64,000 bases of DNA. Origin: Nymphaea colorata. Lineage: Eukaryota; Streptophyta; Magnoliopsida; Nymphaeales; Nymphaeaceae. The stretch spans positions 12,590,629-12,654,628 of the forward strand of contig NC_045149.1 of assembly GCF_008831285.2 (NCBI RefSeq), read 5' to 3'. The notes beneath the pieces are model-generated. The model made no database searches. It saw nothing but the letters and a program-made list of their open reading frames with translations, and was not told the origin of the DNA. This document shows, in pieces, positions 32,879 through 44,310 of this stretch. The translations under genes were made by a program, and so were the position numbers. The number at the start of each line of letters is the position of its first letter. Within the stretch, counting starts at the first letter, position 1.

Positions 32879-33975
32879 GATGTCGGAACTCAATATGTCT
32901 CAGTTTATTCTTTTTCCTCGAAAGTACCCCCAGAAAGCATTTATCTTTCATCCTTTGTTAATGATCCAATTGAAGAAATTAATATTGGAACCAGTAAAGA
33001 TCCTAAAATTCTTCAAATTGGCACCAGTTTGTCAGTAGATGAGAAGAAAAGATTGGTGGACTTTCTTATAAGTAACCAAGAAGCTTTTGCTTGGACTTAT
33101 GAAGATATGTCAGGCTTAGACTCCCAGTTGGTCGAACATCGTTTGCCCTTAAATCCTAACTGCAAGCCGATTAAGCAAAAATTGTGCAAGCTTGACCCTC
33201 GACTAGAAGGCACTGTAAAAGAAGGACTAGAAGACTTGCTAAAGGCAAAATTCATTTGTGCCATTGATTACCTCGAATGGTTGGCAAACATCGTGGTGGT
33301 CCCTAAGAAAAATGGCAAAGTTAGGTTGTGCATTGACTTTCGAGACTTGAACAAAGCCACACCGAAGGATGATTATCCTCTTCCAAACATTGATCTGTTG
33401 GTAGACAGTACTACAGGCCATGCAATGTTATCTTTCATGGATGGATATTCGGGATATAACCAGATTAAATTAGCAGCCAAAGATCAACCTAAGACCGCTT
33501 TTACTACACCCTTGGACACTTTTTGTTACACGGTAATGCCATTTGGGTTGAAGAATGCTGGAGCAACCTATCAAAGGGCCATGGCTGTCATCTTTCATGA
33601 CCAAATGCACAAAATCATGGATGCGTATATCGATGACATATTGATCAAATCCAGGACGAGAGAAGATCACATTAAAACTCTTGCCCAAGTATTCGAGAGG
33701 TTTTTACAGTACAAACTTTGCCTAAATCCTCAAAAGTGTGTGTTGGGGTTGAGTCAGGAAAACACTTGGGTTTCATGGTCAGTAAGAAGGGGATTAGAAT
33801 GGATCTTACCAAAGCTAAGGCAATAATCGATATGCCACCACCTACCAATATCAAGGAGTTGCGAAGCTTGCAAGGACGAATCCAATCCATCAGACGATTC
33901 ATTTCCAATCTGGCTATGAGATGCGAGCCATTCAACCAGTTGCTGAGGAAAAGTGTCAAGTTTGAATGGGGTTTT
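32879..33975 (+). pseudogene. Tat/Ogre-like reverse transcriptase
   Basis: From VPPESIYLSSFVNDPIEEIN the frame runs into RT: WLANIVVVPKKNGKVRLCID, FRDLNKATPKDDYPLPNID, FMDGYSGYNQIKLAAKDQP, TVMPFGLKNAGATYQRAM and AYIDDILIKSR. Both catalytic aspartates (YIDD) are kept. A frameshift lies near 33760, after which FMVSKKGIRMDLTKAKAI and ELRSLQGRIQSIRRFISNLA continue the thumb. A TAA at 33976 follows FEWGF. This is the best-preserved polymerase in the window, but it cannot be made as one protein. Confidence 0.9.
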
Positions 33976-34041
33976 TAATGCCAACAGTCATTCGAAAGGA
34001 TCAAGAAATACCTTCCAAATCCACCAATTCTAAAACCACCA

Positions 34042-34450
34042 ATGTTGGGTAGACCATTGCTGCTTTACATCACAGTGAATGAGTCAGCATGTGGTGGCTT
34101 TTTGGCACAATATGAAGAAGGAAGTCGCATCAAACATGCAATCTATTACATTAGCAAGACTTTTGTTCAGTACGAAAAGAAGTACTCTCCAATAGAAAAA
34201 ACTTGTCTGGCATTGGTTTGGATGTATCAGAAGTTGAGACATTATTTATTAGCTTGTGAGGTCAAGATACTCTCCAAACTAAATCCTCTCAAGTACATCT
34301 TGAAACAACCATTCCTTAATGGGCGTATCGCCAAATGGCAAGTCCTGTTGATGCAATATGATCTTGAATATGTGTCTCAAAAGTCAATCAAAAGACAAGC
34401 AATTGCAGATCAGTTAGCAGACTTCCCTCAGTACGAAGAAATCAGAACAA
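34042..34450 (+). pseudogene. Tat classical RNase H
   Basis: The first RNase H after RT, with LLLYITVNESACGGFLAQYE, IYYISKTFVQYEKKYSPIEK and HYLLACEVKILSKLNPLKYI. The D of the usual TDAS-like start is replaced by the TVNES wording, so this domain looks catalytically weak. That is common in Tat elements, which keep a second RNase H. It is part of a long open frame, 34042-35397. Confidence 0.8.
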
Positions 34451-34489
34451 ATGATGAGTTTTCAGATGAACATGTACTAAGATTGGAAA

Positions 34490-34890
34490 CGGTTCCGACA
34501 CAGAAGATGTACTTTGATGGGTCCAGAAATGTGATGGGAGCAGGCATAGGCATCTTACTCATTACTCCAGAAGAAAGTGAAATGATCTCGTACTCTTTGA
34601 AACTTGATTTTCCATGTACCCATAACATGGCTGAATATGAAGCCCTCATACAAAGACTTCATTCTTTATTGAGTTTTCAAGTGAAAAGAGTGCATGCCTT
34701 CGACGACTCTCTGCTTATTATAAACCAAGTGAATGGAGAATGGCAAGTCAAAGATGAAAAGTTGGTGCCATATCAAGAAATTGCTACCTCCTTAATCTGT
34801 CAATTCGAAGAAGTACAATTGGCTCACGTAAAGAGAGAAGGTAGCCCTATTGCGGATGGCCTCGCGAGCTTAGGATCGACCATCACTTTT
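34490..34890 (+). pseudogene. Tat second, archaeal-type RNase H (aRH)
   Basis: A second RNase H follows the first: KMYFDGSRNVMGAGIGILL, then CTHNMAEYEALIQRLHSL, VHAFDDSLLIINQVNGEW and HVKREGSPIADGLASLGS. The four acidic catalytic positions (D in FDGS, E in AEYEAL, D in AFDDS, D in IADGLA) all appear present. A dual RNase H with the second of archaeal type is diagnostic of the Tat branch of gypsy elements. This supports the lineage call more firmly than RT alone. Confidence 0.85.
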
Positions 34891-34949
34891 CAAACCAATG
34901 AAGCAATCTATTCTTTCGAGATTGGAAGATTAGAACACCCTGCTTTTGA

Positions 34950-36237
34950 AACGATGGTGCATGTTCATCATATCCAAGGGGGGAATACGCCTTGGTACCA
35001 TGACATCAAAAGGTACATTGAAAGCGGAGAATTCCCGGTTGAAATGCCTAAAAATGAACAAAAAGCAATACAACGTATGTCGGCGAGGTACTTTATCCTA
35101 GCAGGGGTATTATACAGGCGTGGATTTAGCACTAAATACTCTCGGTGCCTTGATGAAGATGAGGAAAAGGAAGTAATCGAAGAATCACATCGAAGAGATT
35201 GTGGGGGCCATATTGGTTACCAAACCCTTACCAAACAAATAATTCGAGCAGGGTATTATTGGCCTACCATGCAAAAAGATTGTCACCAATTTGTCAAAAG
35301 ATGCAAAGAATACCAACTGCATGCTCCAGTGATACATGCCCCAGCCTCACTTGCATTCTGTGACATTTCCTTGGCCATTTTCAATGTGGGTCTTTGACGT
35401 AGTCGGACCGATATCCCCTGCAGCTTCTAACGGCCATAAGTATTTTCTTGCTGCAATGGATTATTTTACCAAGTGAGTAGAAGTCGTCACACTCAGAACA
35501 ATGGAAGGACGTCATGTAGTGTCATTCATTCACAAAAATCTTCTTTGCAGATTTGAAGTCCCTCATGATATAGTATCTGACAACGGAACTCATTTCAAGA
35601 ATGAAAAGATGAGGCAATTGTGCAGTAGGTACCACATCACGCACCATTTTTCAGCTCCTTATTAACCCAAGGCAATGGACAAGCAGAGGCTACAAACAAG
35701 GTCCTGATCTACATATTAGAACGAACAGTAGAAACTGGAAGAGATTGACATGAAAAGATGCATAACGCTCTATGGGCATATCGCACCACTATGAGAACTC
35801 CAACAAATGCCACTCCAACAGATCTAGTCTATGAAACAGAAGTGGTTCTACCATTACATGTGTTGAAACCTGCTTTGAAGTTCACTTCTCTCATAGAGCT
35901 CCTTCTTACTCAATATCAGCAGAAAAGGCTAATGCAACTCGATTTGCTAGATGAAAAGAGGCTAAAAGCGGCTGAACATGCTTAAGCTTATCGCCAAAGG
36001 GTAGCCAGACAATTTGCCAAGTCAGTTATCGAGAGACAGTTCAAAGTGAATGATTCGGTCCTACGATCTGCAGTGTATCTTAGAGGACGACCACGAGGCA
36101 AGTGGGCACCAAATTGGGAAGGCCCATATATCATTAAGGAAGCTTTGCCCCACAATTCATACCGACTAATTGATGCTGATGGGGTGGAACTTGCCGATCC
36201 TGTTAATGCCCTTCACATCAAGAAATTTTATGTCTAG
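34950..36237 (+). pseudogene. Tat integrase, with stops and frameshift
   Basis: H2C2 zinc finger: ESHRRDCGGHIGYQTLTKQI, YYWPTMQKDCHQFVKRC. The core has FDVVGPISPAASNGHKYFLA, then FEVPHDIVSDNGTHFKN, and the glutamate in GNGQAEATNK after a one-base frame change near 35655. The C-terminal part has LWAYRTTMRTPTNATPTDLV and GKWAPNWEGPYIIKEALPHN, and ends with the stop at 36235-36237. A TGA near 35475 sits where the family has tryptophan (YFTKWVEV). No chromodomain is present, as expected for Tat. Confidence 0.85.
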
Positions 36238-36369
36238 TTCTCTTGTATTCATTTTCCAATCAATGTCAAATGATTGTGTTTCTACGTAGATTATTCTATC
36301 TTGATTCTTCCCAGTCGTAAAACATGACAATTTCACGGGAGCATTTTTTATTATTATTATTATTATCGC

Positions 36370-36670
36370 TCAGGGCTTGAGAGCAACCCGTGCAAGTAAA
36401 GGGTTAAACCTGCAATATGAGGGCAACCCATGCAGGCAAGAGGTTAAACCTGCAATGCTAGCCAAAGCAACCCATGCAGGCAAAAGGGTTAAACCTGTGC
36501 TACAAGCCAAAGCAATGCGCACAGTTAAAGAGTTCAACCTGTGATGCAAGTCAAGGCAACCCATTCAGGGGCGTTAAACCTGAATTTAAAATCGGCAAAC
36601 CCATGCAGGTAAGGGGTTAAACATGTAATTTAAGCTCAAACAACCCATTCAGGTAAGGGGTAAAGCTTGA
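36370..36670 (+). repeat. Tandem repeats between Tat pol and 3' LTR
   Basis: About seven imperfect units of roughly 40-50 bp, each with caacccatgcaggcaa and gggttaaacctg. They lie in the untranslated zone ahead of the polypurine tract. Tandem repeats at this place are frequent in Tat/Ogre elements. An (ATT)n run precedes them at 36350-36366. Confidence 0.85.
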
Positions 36671-36750
36671 AACATCTCTATGAAAATGTCTTGTTTGAAA
36701 AATTTGTGGCGTTTATCTTTGTCACTAAGCACGGCTAACAACGGCTTATT

Positions 36751-36766
36751 AACAAAGAGGGGCATC
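36751..36766 (+). promoter_or_regulatory. Polypurine tract of Tat element
   Basis: aacaaagaggggcatc directly precedes the 3' LTR start TGTAATCACC at 36767. Confidence 0.8.
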
Positions 36767-39700
36767 TGTAATCACCCCAAATTTTGTTCTAAAAGATTAT
36801 GATGTTTTATCCAAGCACGAAACTCACATTTAGATCCAAATTAAATCCAAAATACAACTTCCATATCCAAATTAGATCCAAAACCCAAGTTCATATCCAA
36901 ATCGATCATTTAAGACTCATTTGCCCTTCCTTTTGACCAAAAAATCTTTTTTAGAGGGTAGTTTTAGTCTTTTTGGGTGGACAAGACCAATTTGTCTTTT
37001 CTTTTGACAAAAAAATCTCATTTTAGAGGGTGATTTTAGTCTTTTCGAGTGGACAAGACTCATTTGCCCCTCCTTTGACAAAAAAATCTCCTTTTAAAGG
37101 GTGATTTTAGTCTTTTTGGGTGGACAAGATCAATTTGCCCTTCTTTTTGATAAAAAATCTCCTTTTAGAGGGTGATTTTAGTCTTTTTGGGTGGACAAGA
37201 CTCATTTGCCCTTCCTTTTGACCAAAAAATCTCCTTTTAGAGGGTGATTTTAGTCTTTTTGGGTGGACAAAACCAATTTGCCCTTCGTTTTGATAAAAAA
37301 TCTCCTTTTAGAGGGTGATTTTAGTCTTTTTTGGGTGGACAAGACTCATTTGCCCTTTCTTTTGATAAAAAAACCTTCTTTTAGAGGGTAATTTTAGTCT
37401 TTTTGGGTAGACAAGACCCATTTGTCCTTCCTTTTGACCAAAAAACCTCTTTTTAGAGGGTAATTTTAGTCTTTTTGGGTGGACAAGACCCATTTGCTCT
37501 TCCTTCTGAGAAAAAAAATCTCCTTTTAGAGGGTGATTTTAGTCTTTTTAAGTCAAAAAATTCAAATTTAGGGTTTTGGCTCCAAAATCTTCTATAAATA
37601 CCCCTCATTTTCCCCCCCTCTTAGGCAAGATTGGCCCTTGGGAGAAACTCTAGTGTATTCTCACTTGAAGACTTAGAGTTTCTCTTGAGCTCTCTCTCTC
37701 TCCCTCTTCCTCTCTCTATTTTCCTCTCCAACTTGGAGCAAGCTACAACCCTCTTGGAGCTTCACTCAAAAGGCATTTCAAGTGAAGGTGTTTATATCTT
37801 CCTTAAGTCATTTTTCATTAGAGGTATGTAATCATCATCCTTTTCATTTTTTTTTTTTTTTTTTTTCCATCTTCATCTCCCACATGGCCAAAGGAGATAG
37901 CACTCAACCTCTTTTTAGAGACAAGAGGCTATGCTCAAGTGCACCGAGAGCATGAGAAGATGAGATGATATTTTATTTTATGATTAAATCATGTTTTTTT
38001 AAGTATTCTTGTTGTTGTTATTTTTCATTAATATGTTGTTATTATTATGCTATTCCTTTTTCTTGAACATAGTCTAGTTGATTGTTTTCATTTTCTCTTC
38101 TCATCTTCATCTCCCCATGGCCAAAGGAGATAGCACTCAACATTTTTTTAGAGACAAGAGGCTATGCTCAAGTGCACTGGGAGCTTGAGAAGATGAGATG
38201 ATATTTTATTTTATGATTAAATCATGCTCTTTCAAGTATTCTTGTTGTTGTTCTTTCCCTTCATGAATATATTCTTGTTGTTATTGTTATTTCCTTTCTT
38301 CAATATAGCATTGTTCTTGTTATTTTCTTTTCTCTCTTCCTCCTCTCCCCATGGCCAAATGAGATAGTACTCAGTCTCTTTTTAAAGACAAGAGACTATG
38401 CTCAAGTGCATTGAGAGCATGAAAGGATGAGATGATCTTTCATTTCATGATTGAATCATACTTTCTCTTTTATTAAATATGACATTATTTTTCTTTCTAT
38501 ATTTTCTCTTCATCTCCCTATGGCTAAAGGAGGTAGCACTCAATCTCTTTTTAGAGACGAGAGGCTATGCTCAAGTGCACCGCGGGCATGGAAAGATGAG
38601 ATGATCTTTCATTTTAATCATGTTCTTTCTTTTCATTAATACATTCTTGTTGTTCTTTTGCTTCCTCTTATTTTTCTCTATTCCTTATTTCCCCATGGTC
38701 GAGATAACTCTCAATCTCTATTTTAGAGTCAAGAGGCTATACTCAAGTGCAACGGGAACAAGAGAAGATGATGTGACATATCATTTCATAGTTACATCAT
38801 GTCCTCCCTCCTAATTAAACCTTGCACTTTCCGTCATCCTCTTTCTCTTTTTTCTTCTTTGAATGTTGTCTATATATTTTTCACGCATAGTTGCTTGGTT
38901 TTCTACTTATATGTGAATGTATGGTGGGAATGAGAGTGTGGTTTGGGGACTCTTTATTTTCATATTAATTTTTGAGATTGGGACTTGTCCAACCCGGGAT
39001 AAACCCTCACGAAAATGTAAATGTTAATATGCATTTGCATGTCATTTTGTGCTAGTTTCCTTTTTTATCATCCCATTAGAAACCCTGACGAGTGTCTCGT
39101 TATGTTGCTTGTTTTCTTCCATACCCAACGGTGGAAAAAATATATCCCTTACAACAAACTAAATAATAACATTCTATGCTTATTTTCCAAAACATTTTCA
39201 AAAGGAACCTTCTAACATGGCCCTAGGGACTTAGCTTAGACTCTTGTATGAGTCCAAGCTAACATCCGGCCCACATTAAACTTGAAGTTGGTAATTTTAA
39301 GTTATTCCTTGATTTCTAATATTGTGAAGGTATGGACGTATACACATGTTATATACATTTATGCCAACATGATGACCCCGCATCTTTCTCTCTCTATGCT
39401 TTCACTTTCTATTTTATAAATTTTTATATGTGCATGAATACGTATGTACATGTGCTCCATTTCCTCTCTTTCAAATATTTATTTCTCTTTTCAAAACAAA
39501 TATATTCTCTTATAAAATATATCAAACCCATATATACGTATGATATTTTTCTTTTTCTCTAAAATTTCTCTTTCTCTTCAAATCAATACATCTTTCTATC
39601 GTAAGCTTTCATATATGTGTATATGTGATGGTATGTACAAATGTACGCATGTCTTTCTCTATCTCTTTCTCTTTCTTTTCGTAAGAGTATTTTATCTCTT

Positions 39701-40429
39701 GTATTCTTTTTAACATTTTCCTCTCATGATATTTTTATCTACCAACTTCATTAAGACCACAAACCAAGTAATGTCTCAACATTGGAGTCATTCTTGATGG
39801 TCTACAATCTCAATCCCCTTTCAAAAATTTTCTCTTCTTATATACAACAAGAAAAACCTTAGATGTTTGTTGTGGTAGGAATGACTTTAGATGAATGTTG
39901 TGGTAGGAATGTTTTACATTCATATAGGATAAATGCATTCATGCATTCTCACCCTCTTTATTTCACTTATGATCACAAACATCTCTCCAAAAGAACTTAA
40001 GCAAGATGGGATGGAGCTCTAACTAGGTGGTAATCGAATTAGTGCAAAATCTCAAACCTACTTAAAGTTTTAAGAGAACACTAAAGTGATTTCAAGATGA
40101 TTTCACAAGCTTTTCAAATGATACTTACTAATTCCACTTTTTCCTCAAAACATTTCACATTTTCAAGCAACCCTTCAAGAGTCTTTTCAAAAATTTGAAA
40201 CATCAAACTTTCAATATTTTCTACACTTCATATAGAATCAAAAGGATGTTTAAGTTAAAATGAAATGCATCAATGATGAACATAGCCCTTGGATCGATTA
40301 CCCCTGGTAAAGGCACCGGGAACGGTCAATCCTTGTACCGACGGGCGAGTCCGTTTTCTTTCTTATTTCAAAACAAAATTTAATTTTTTTGAAACACTCC
40401 AAAACCAATAAAATTTTGGGATGCAAATA
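36767..40429 (+). mobile_element. 3' LTR of Tat/Ogre-like element
   Basis: A 3663-bp LTR, TGTAATCACCCC...GATGCAAATA, colinear with the 5' copy. The terminal CA has become TA. It is about 128 bp longer than the 5' copy, mostly explained by two extra 72-bp units. The TATA box is at 37593-37600. Confidence 0.9.
36945..37550 (+). repeat. 72-bp tandem repeat in Tat 3' LTR, nine copies
   Basis: The same unit as in the 5' LTR, here in nine copies with anchors near 36951, 37024, 37096, 37166, 37239, 37310, 37383, 37455 and 37528. The change from seven to nine copies happened after insertion or during reverse transcription. Confidence 0.85.
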
Positions 40430-42077
40430 GGCGGCGGCTAAATGCGTCGTCCGGTGGGCGGCGATATGGAAACCGAGCGTTCAGAGCTTGCGGGAGGAAG
40501 ACGATCTCTCCCTCTGGTCCCGTTTTCTCTGGTTTTGGGTTGTTGAAGACGACGTAAGCTCCACCATCGGTCGAAACCAGAAGACGAGGAAGGAGCACCC
40601 GAGAAGAGAGAGAAAATCAGGCGAGGAAATGAGGAAAATCTTGGGCCGACCGATTTTATATCAGATTTGGAAATTTTAAAAAATAGTCCACCTTATTAGC
40701 AAAATTCTCAGAAAAGCTGTTATAATTTTTAGAAATCCATGCCACAACATTTTTGCTACAAACTTTTTCAGAAGAGGCTTGCGAAAGTTATTTTCAGTAA
40801 AAACCGGAGATTTCATACGAGATTTCGAAATAGTACCTCCTCAGTTTCTCAAATTGTCAAAAAGGGGGTTTTCATATAATTGTTTGCAATTTCAGTGGAA
40901 AAATGAAATGTTATGCATTATTGCTATGTGGTACCCTTGGTTTTATTTAACATTTCAAAAAAAGGGTTCTGAAATCTCTTTTTTCTATACGATGATTACA
41001 ATATTATTATTTGACATTTCTGAACGTGATATGCTTTGGATTGTTGCATGTCTATTCGACTTTGTCTTGCTGCCATTAAATTATGTTAGAAAATGGCTTA
41101 TTGCTTGTGTTTGGGAAATCCAGCCTGAGGGTGGTTTCTGTGAGAGGTAATAGACGATGTCTAGTGATGATAAACCATCACATTCGAATTTCGTAGATGA
41201 AACGTGAACTGTGCATTGGTATATACGAGTGCGAGCTTGTGTTTTGCCCAGTATTTGGTTTCGTTCCTGGAGGTAGTGGTGCGCGTGAGCTCACTGTTGT
41301 CGCACACTCCTCTATTTGCACTGGAGGGCCCACATGGTATTGGGCGGCACAAGGGCTCGGGACTTTGCTGTTTTTGTTGGAGAGCGAGGCGTCTCCTGGT
41401 CCCTCAACTCGGGTGCCTAGAGGGGCCTTGCTGCTGCAGCGGCGATCTATGATATCTCAGGACGCTTCACTGTAGATTACCCTCGATCTGTTGGATCACC
41501 TGGTGAAGATATGTTTTGTGTACTTGTGATTTGTGCCCACGGGGATTTCTGTTATTGCTTAGCACGATGACCATACCCATTGTAATGATAGGCTACGATT
41601 GGAAGTCTACGAATATTTTGAGGTTGTGCACACATCGTTTTTTATAATGAGACGTAATTATAATGTGTATTAAGATTTGTTGACTTATGGTTGTTGACCA
41701 TAAAGTTTCCATATGAATTATGAATTTTTGTGACGAGGCCAATTAGTACTTTGTTGGGCCATGTCCATACACAACTGGATTTTTCCATACTCAGAGCAAT
41801 TCTGACCCTTCTTTCTATCTCTACAAGTAGTTCTTGAGAGATTTTGGCTCATAGAGTGACATCCTCAGGCTTGTGATGGACGGGCAATGACAATCTGGAC
41901 ACTGCGTTGGTTTTGGGCATTGTGGTTATTTTAGTTGTTTGGGTCCAAATGTTTTATGGTTGACATAAATCAGAATATCTTTTAATAGAATGTATTTGAT
42001 TTGGTTTTGGTCATGACTCAATGTCACTTCCGCTATTATACAAAAAAAAAATGTTGTCAAAAACTTGGGTCGTGACA
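40430..42077 (+). mobile_element. 3' LTR of Tekay element, second part
   Basis: Resumes the Tekay LTR after the Tat target duplication with cggctaaatgcg and gtggaaaccgagcg-like text, and ends tcgtgaca at 42077, as in the 5' LTR. It keeps about 1.16 kb (about 40575-41737) missing from the 5' copy. A frame of 123 codons at 40779-41150 in this part has no recognisable motif and is taken as chance. Confidence 0.85.
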
Positions 42078-42079
42078 TG

Positions 42080-42270
42080 TTCCACCTACAACTATCGTAA
42101 TGGCTGAGTATTGAAACAGCCTACAAATCTTTTCGTAAGATGCCTTTGAAATTAAAGTCTATTTTTGCCATTTACCTCCCTGCATTCCAGTGGCGGAATG
42201 TCAACATCCCTTGCAGGCTGGCTGGAAGAGAGACGAGTTGGAGACTACACAGGCTGGCTGAAAGGGGTGG
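42080..42270 (-). pseudogene. LINE ORF1, N-terminal piece beyond the Tekay insertion
   Basis: Minus-strand text reads NFKGILRKDL, one stop, then AVSILSHYDSCR. When the TTCCA duplication is collapsed this joins in frame to WKGRLDYSYIFLEV at 15762. The LINE was thus cut inside ORF1. The 5' limit of the LINE is uncertain, near 42270. The stop may be a CAG to TAG change. Confidence 0.6.
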
Positions 42271-44211
42271 TGCCGGAAATTTTGACTAAGCTAGTTATAA
42301 AATTTTAAATTTTTAGAGAATGAAAACATGTAAACGAGAAAAATTATTTTGAAGTATTAATATGAAAATAAACATTTTTTGTTGGTATGTACGAACAATT
42401 GCCCATGCAGAATCTACACCTGTCTCCACCCCTAATGGTTTGTCTAGTGAATGTTCCTATTCAACAAAAGATTGAAGCATCCCAACTACTCTGCACACTA
42501 GCGGATGGCAAAGACTACTTTGAAGTATCTCAATTGGAAAAAATTCATTCAGGAGACATCTATGCGTAGATGGAACATATCAAAATTTTCAGCATGTTGG
42601 TTTTGCATTTGTACAATGGAATACATACTCCAATATATATGTGTTTGTCTCTGTGTTCATTGAAAGGTACTTTCACTATCGAAAGTCACCCAGCTTATTC
42701 ATAAGAGTCGTCAAACTTATCGTGATGGATTGTTGAGAAAAACAAAACAAAGAGAAGGTGTGAACTACAATTAGATAATAAAAATGTCTATCATCTTTTT
42801 CCTCTTGTTTTTCACTCAACTATCTCATCTATCAAAATGGATCCAAATGCAGGGAAAGGGGGTGCTTCAACTCTCGTTCTGGTGGTGGGATTAATCCTCC
42901 AGCTCATTCTTAAACCATCATAATTTCTCAATATCATATCGTTAGATCTACTAATGATCTTTTGTCTCCATCAATTGAGTTAGTTCCTTTGACGTTTCAA
43001 GATGATGTCCACCAATTCTTATGTCGAAATCATTGGTCTATCTATTTCAACTAGATACCAGAAGCTGTTTTAGGGGACTAATATAATTTATTCTTTGCAT
43101 CATGCATTCATCTAGTTTCAAGTTCTGCATTGAGGGAATGCATGTGCCAATGCGAGATACCCACTCATGGCAACCCAATGCCATTCAGTCTATATCTAGA
43201 ACCACATGCATATTTACGAAAAAGCTAACCTCAGTTTGCTTCCTTGCGCAGCCTTTATTTTATTTATTTTTCTCATTTTATTTCCTTTTGTAATATACCA
43301 TGAAAAAACAAAAAAATAATGGAGATTTTCACCTTCTTACTTTAGCATTTAGCATATGTACTTTACTTTCGTATTTAGCATGTCCTTGTTTGTTCACGCA
43401 TTCGCACCACACTATCTTTGATTTTTCACATTTGGATGCATGAAGACACACAAACTTCTTCTAGAGCTTAAGGAATGGAAATTATACCTACATCCTGGGT
43501 CACAATCCATGTGTAGAGAAGATGTAGGCCTCCTTAATGACTTTTAGAATGTCCGTTTGGAAAAGCATTCATGCTTTCTAAGTTCTTCAAAAAGCTTCTT
43601 TCAAAGTCTATCTTCAAAGCATATTTCGAACTTGATTTTCCGAATATTCTTCAATGTTCAAAATCATGCGTCATGTAAACTTAACATGCATCATGCATGC
43701 ACCTCATGATGAGAGGGTCCTTTAAAACCTTAAAGGTCCAATTTGGGTTTTCTTCAAAACTAAGTTCACATGCATGATTCTTTCAAAAACTATCTCTTTC
43801 TCTCAAAGCCAAGTCATATTTGTTTCCCTTTCTTGAATGCAACTCATGTTTTGTGATAATACTTAAGCATTTAGGCAAAAGAGGGGTTAACTCAATCCTT
43901 GCTGTGGTTGCTCCATGCATTAGCGGTCCAACCTTGAACGAGTAGGCAGTCCAATCTGCCTAGTTTTTCCTTCTTCTTTAGTTATTGGTTTTGTACAAAT
44001 AGCAATATTGAGAAAGTGTAGTTTCCTCCCCATTTTAAGTTGGTCAAGTGTCAAGGCAGTTTTATAGTACTGTTTTCTGGCTGAGATGCTTTCATCCTTA
44101 CCACATCCTACTCCATGCTATCCCTGACTGAATCATACCATTATTACCTCTTAAGAGATTGGACGTCAAAATGAGAGGCGTTGAACCAGCAGTTGAATCT
44201 CGTGGACTAAT
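42271..44211. other. AT-rich intergenic region
   Basis: No coding sequence or complete mobile element is supported. 42189-42440 has hAT-like wording (cagtggcgga at the left, ccacccc near the right) but no matching ends or duplication. Part 43600-43900 resembles decayed LTR-type DNA, with catgcatcatgcatgc and scattered ttcaaa blocks, but no boundaries can be set. Confidence 0.45.
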
Positions 44212-44310
44212 CAATGTTGTTAGATGCGATCAGGCGAAGCGAAGCATTGAGCCTATGAAGCTACGCAAAGGGACATGAAGCGAGGCGAAGCTTAAGCTTC
44301 ATGACCAAAA
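44212..44310 (+). mobile_element. hAT-like element fragment, GAAGCG family
   Basis: Begins CAATGTTGTTAGATGCG, close to the end of the 4674 element (CAATGTTGTA). It continues with repeated ggcgaagcgaag and gcttcatgacc motifs. A related piece lies at 53709. The other end was not found. Confidence 0.5.

Noticed and set aside
40779-41150. A 123-codon frame in the Tekay 3' LTR
   Set aside because: It lies inside an LTR and has no known motif; most likely chance.
42189-42440. A hAT MITE starting cagtggcgga
   Set aside because: No matching right end and no 8-bp duplication; the stretch overlaps the LINE remnant.
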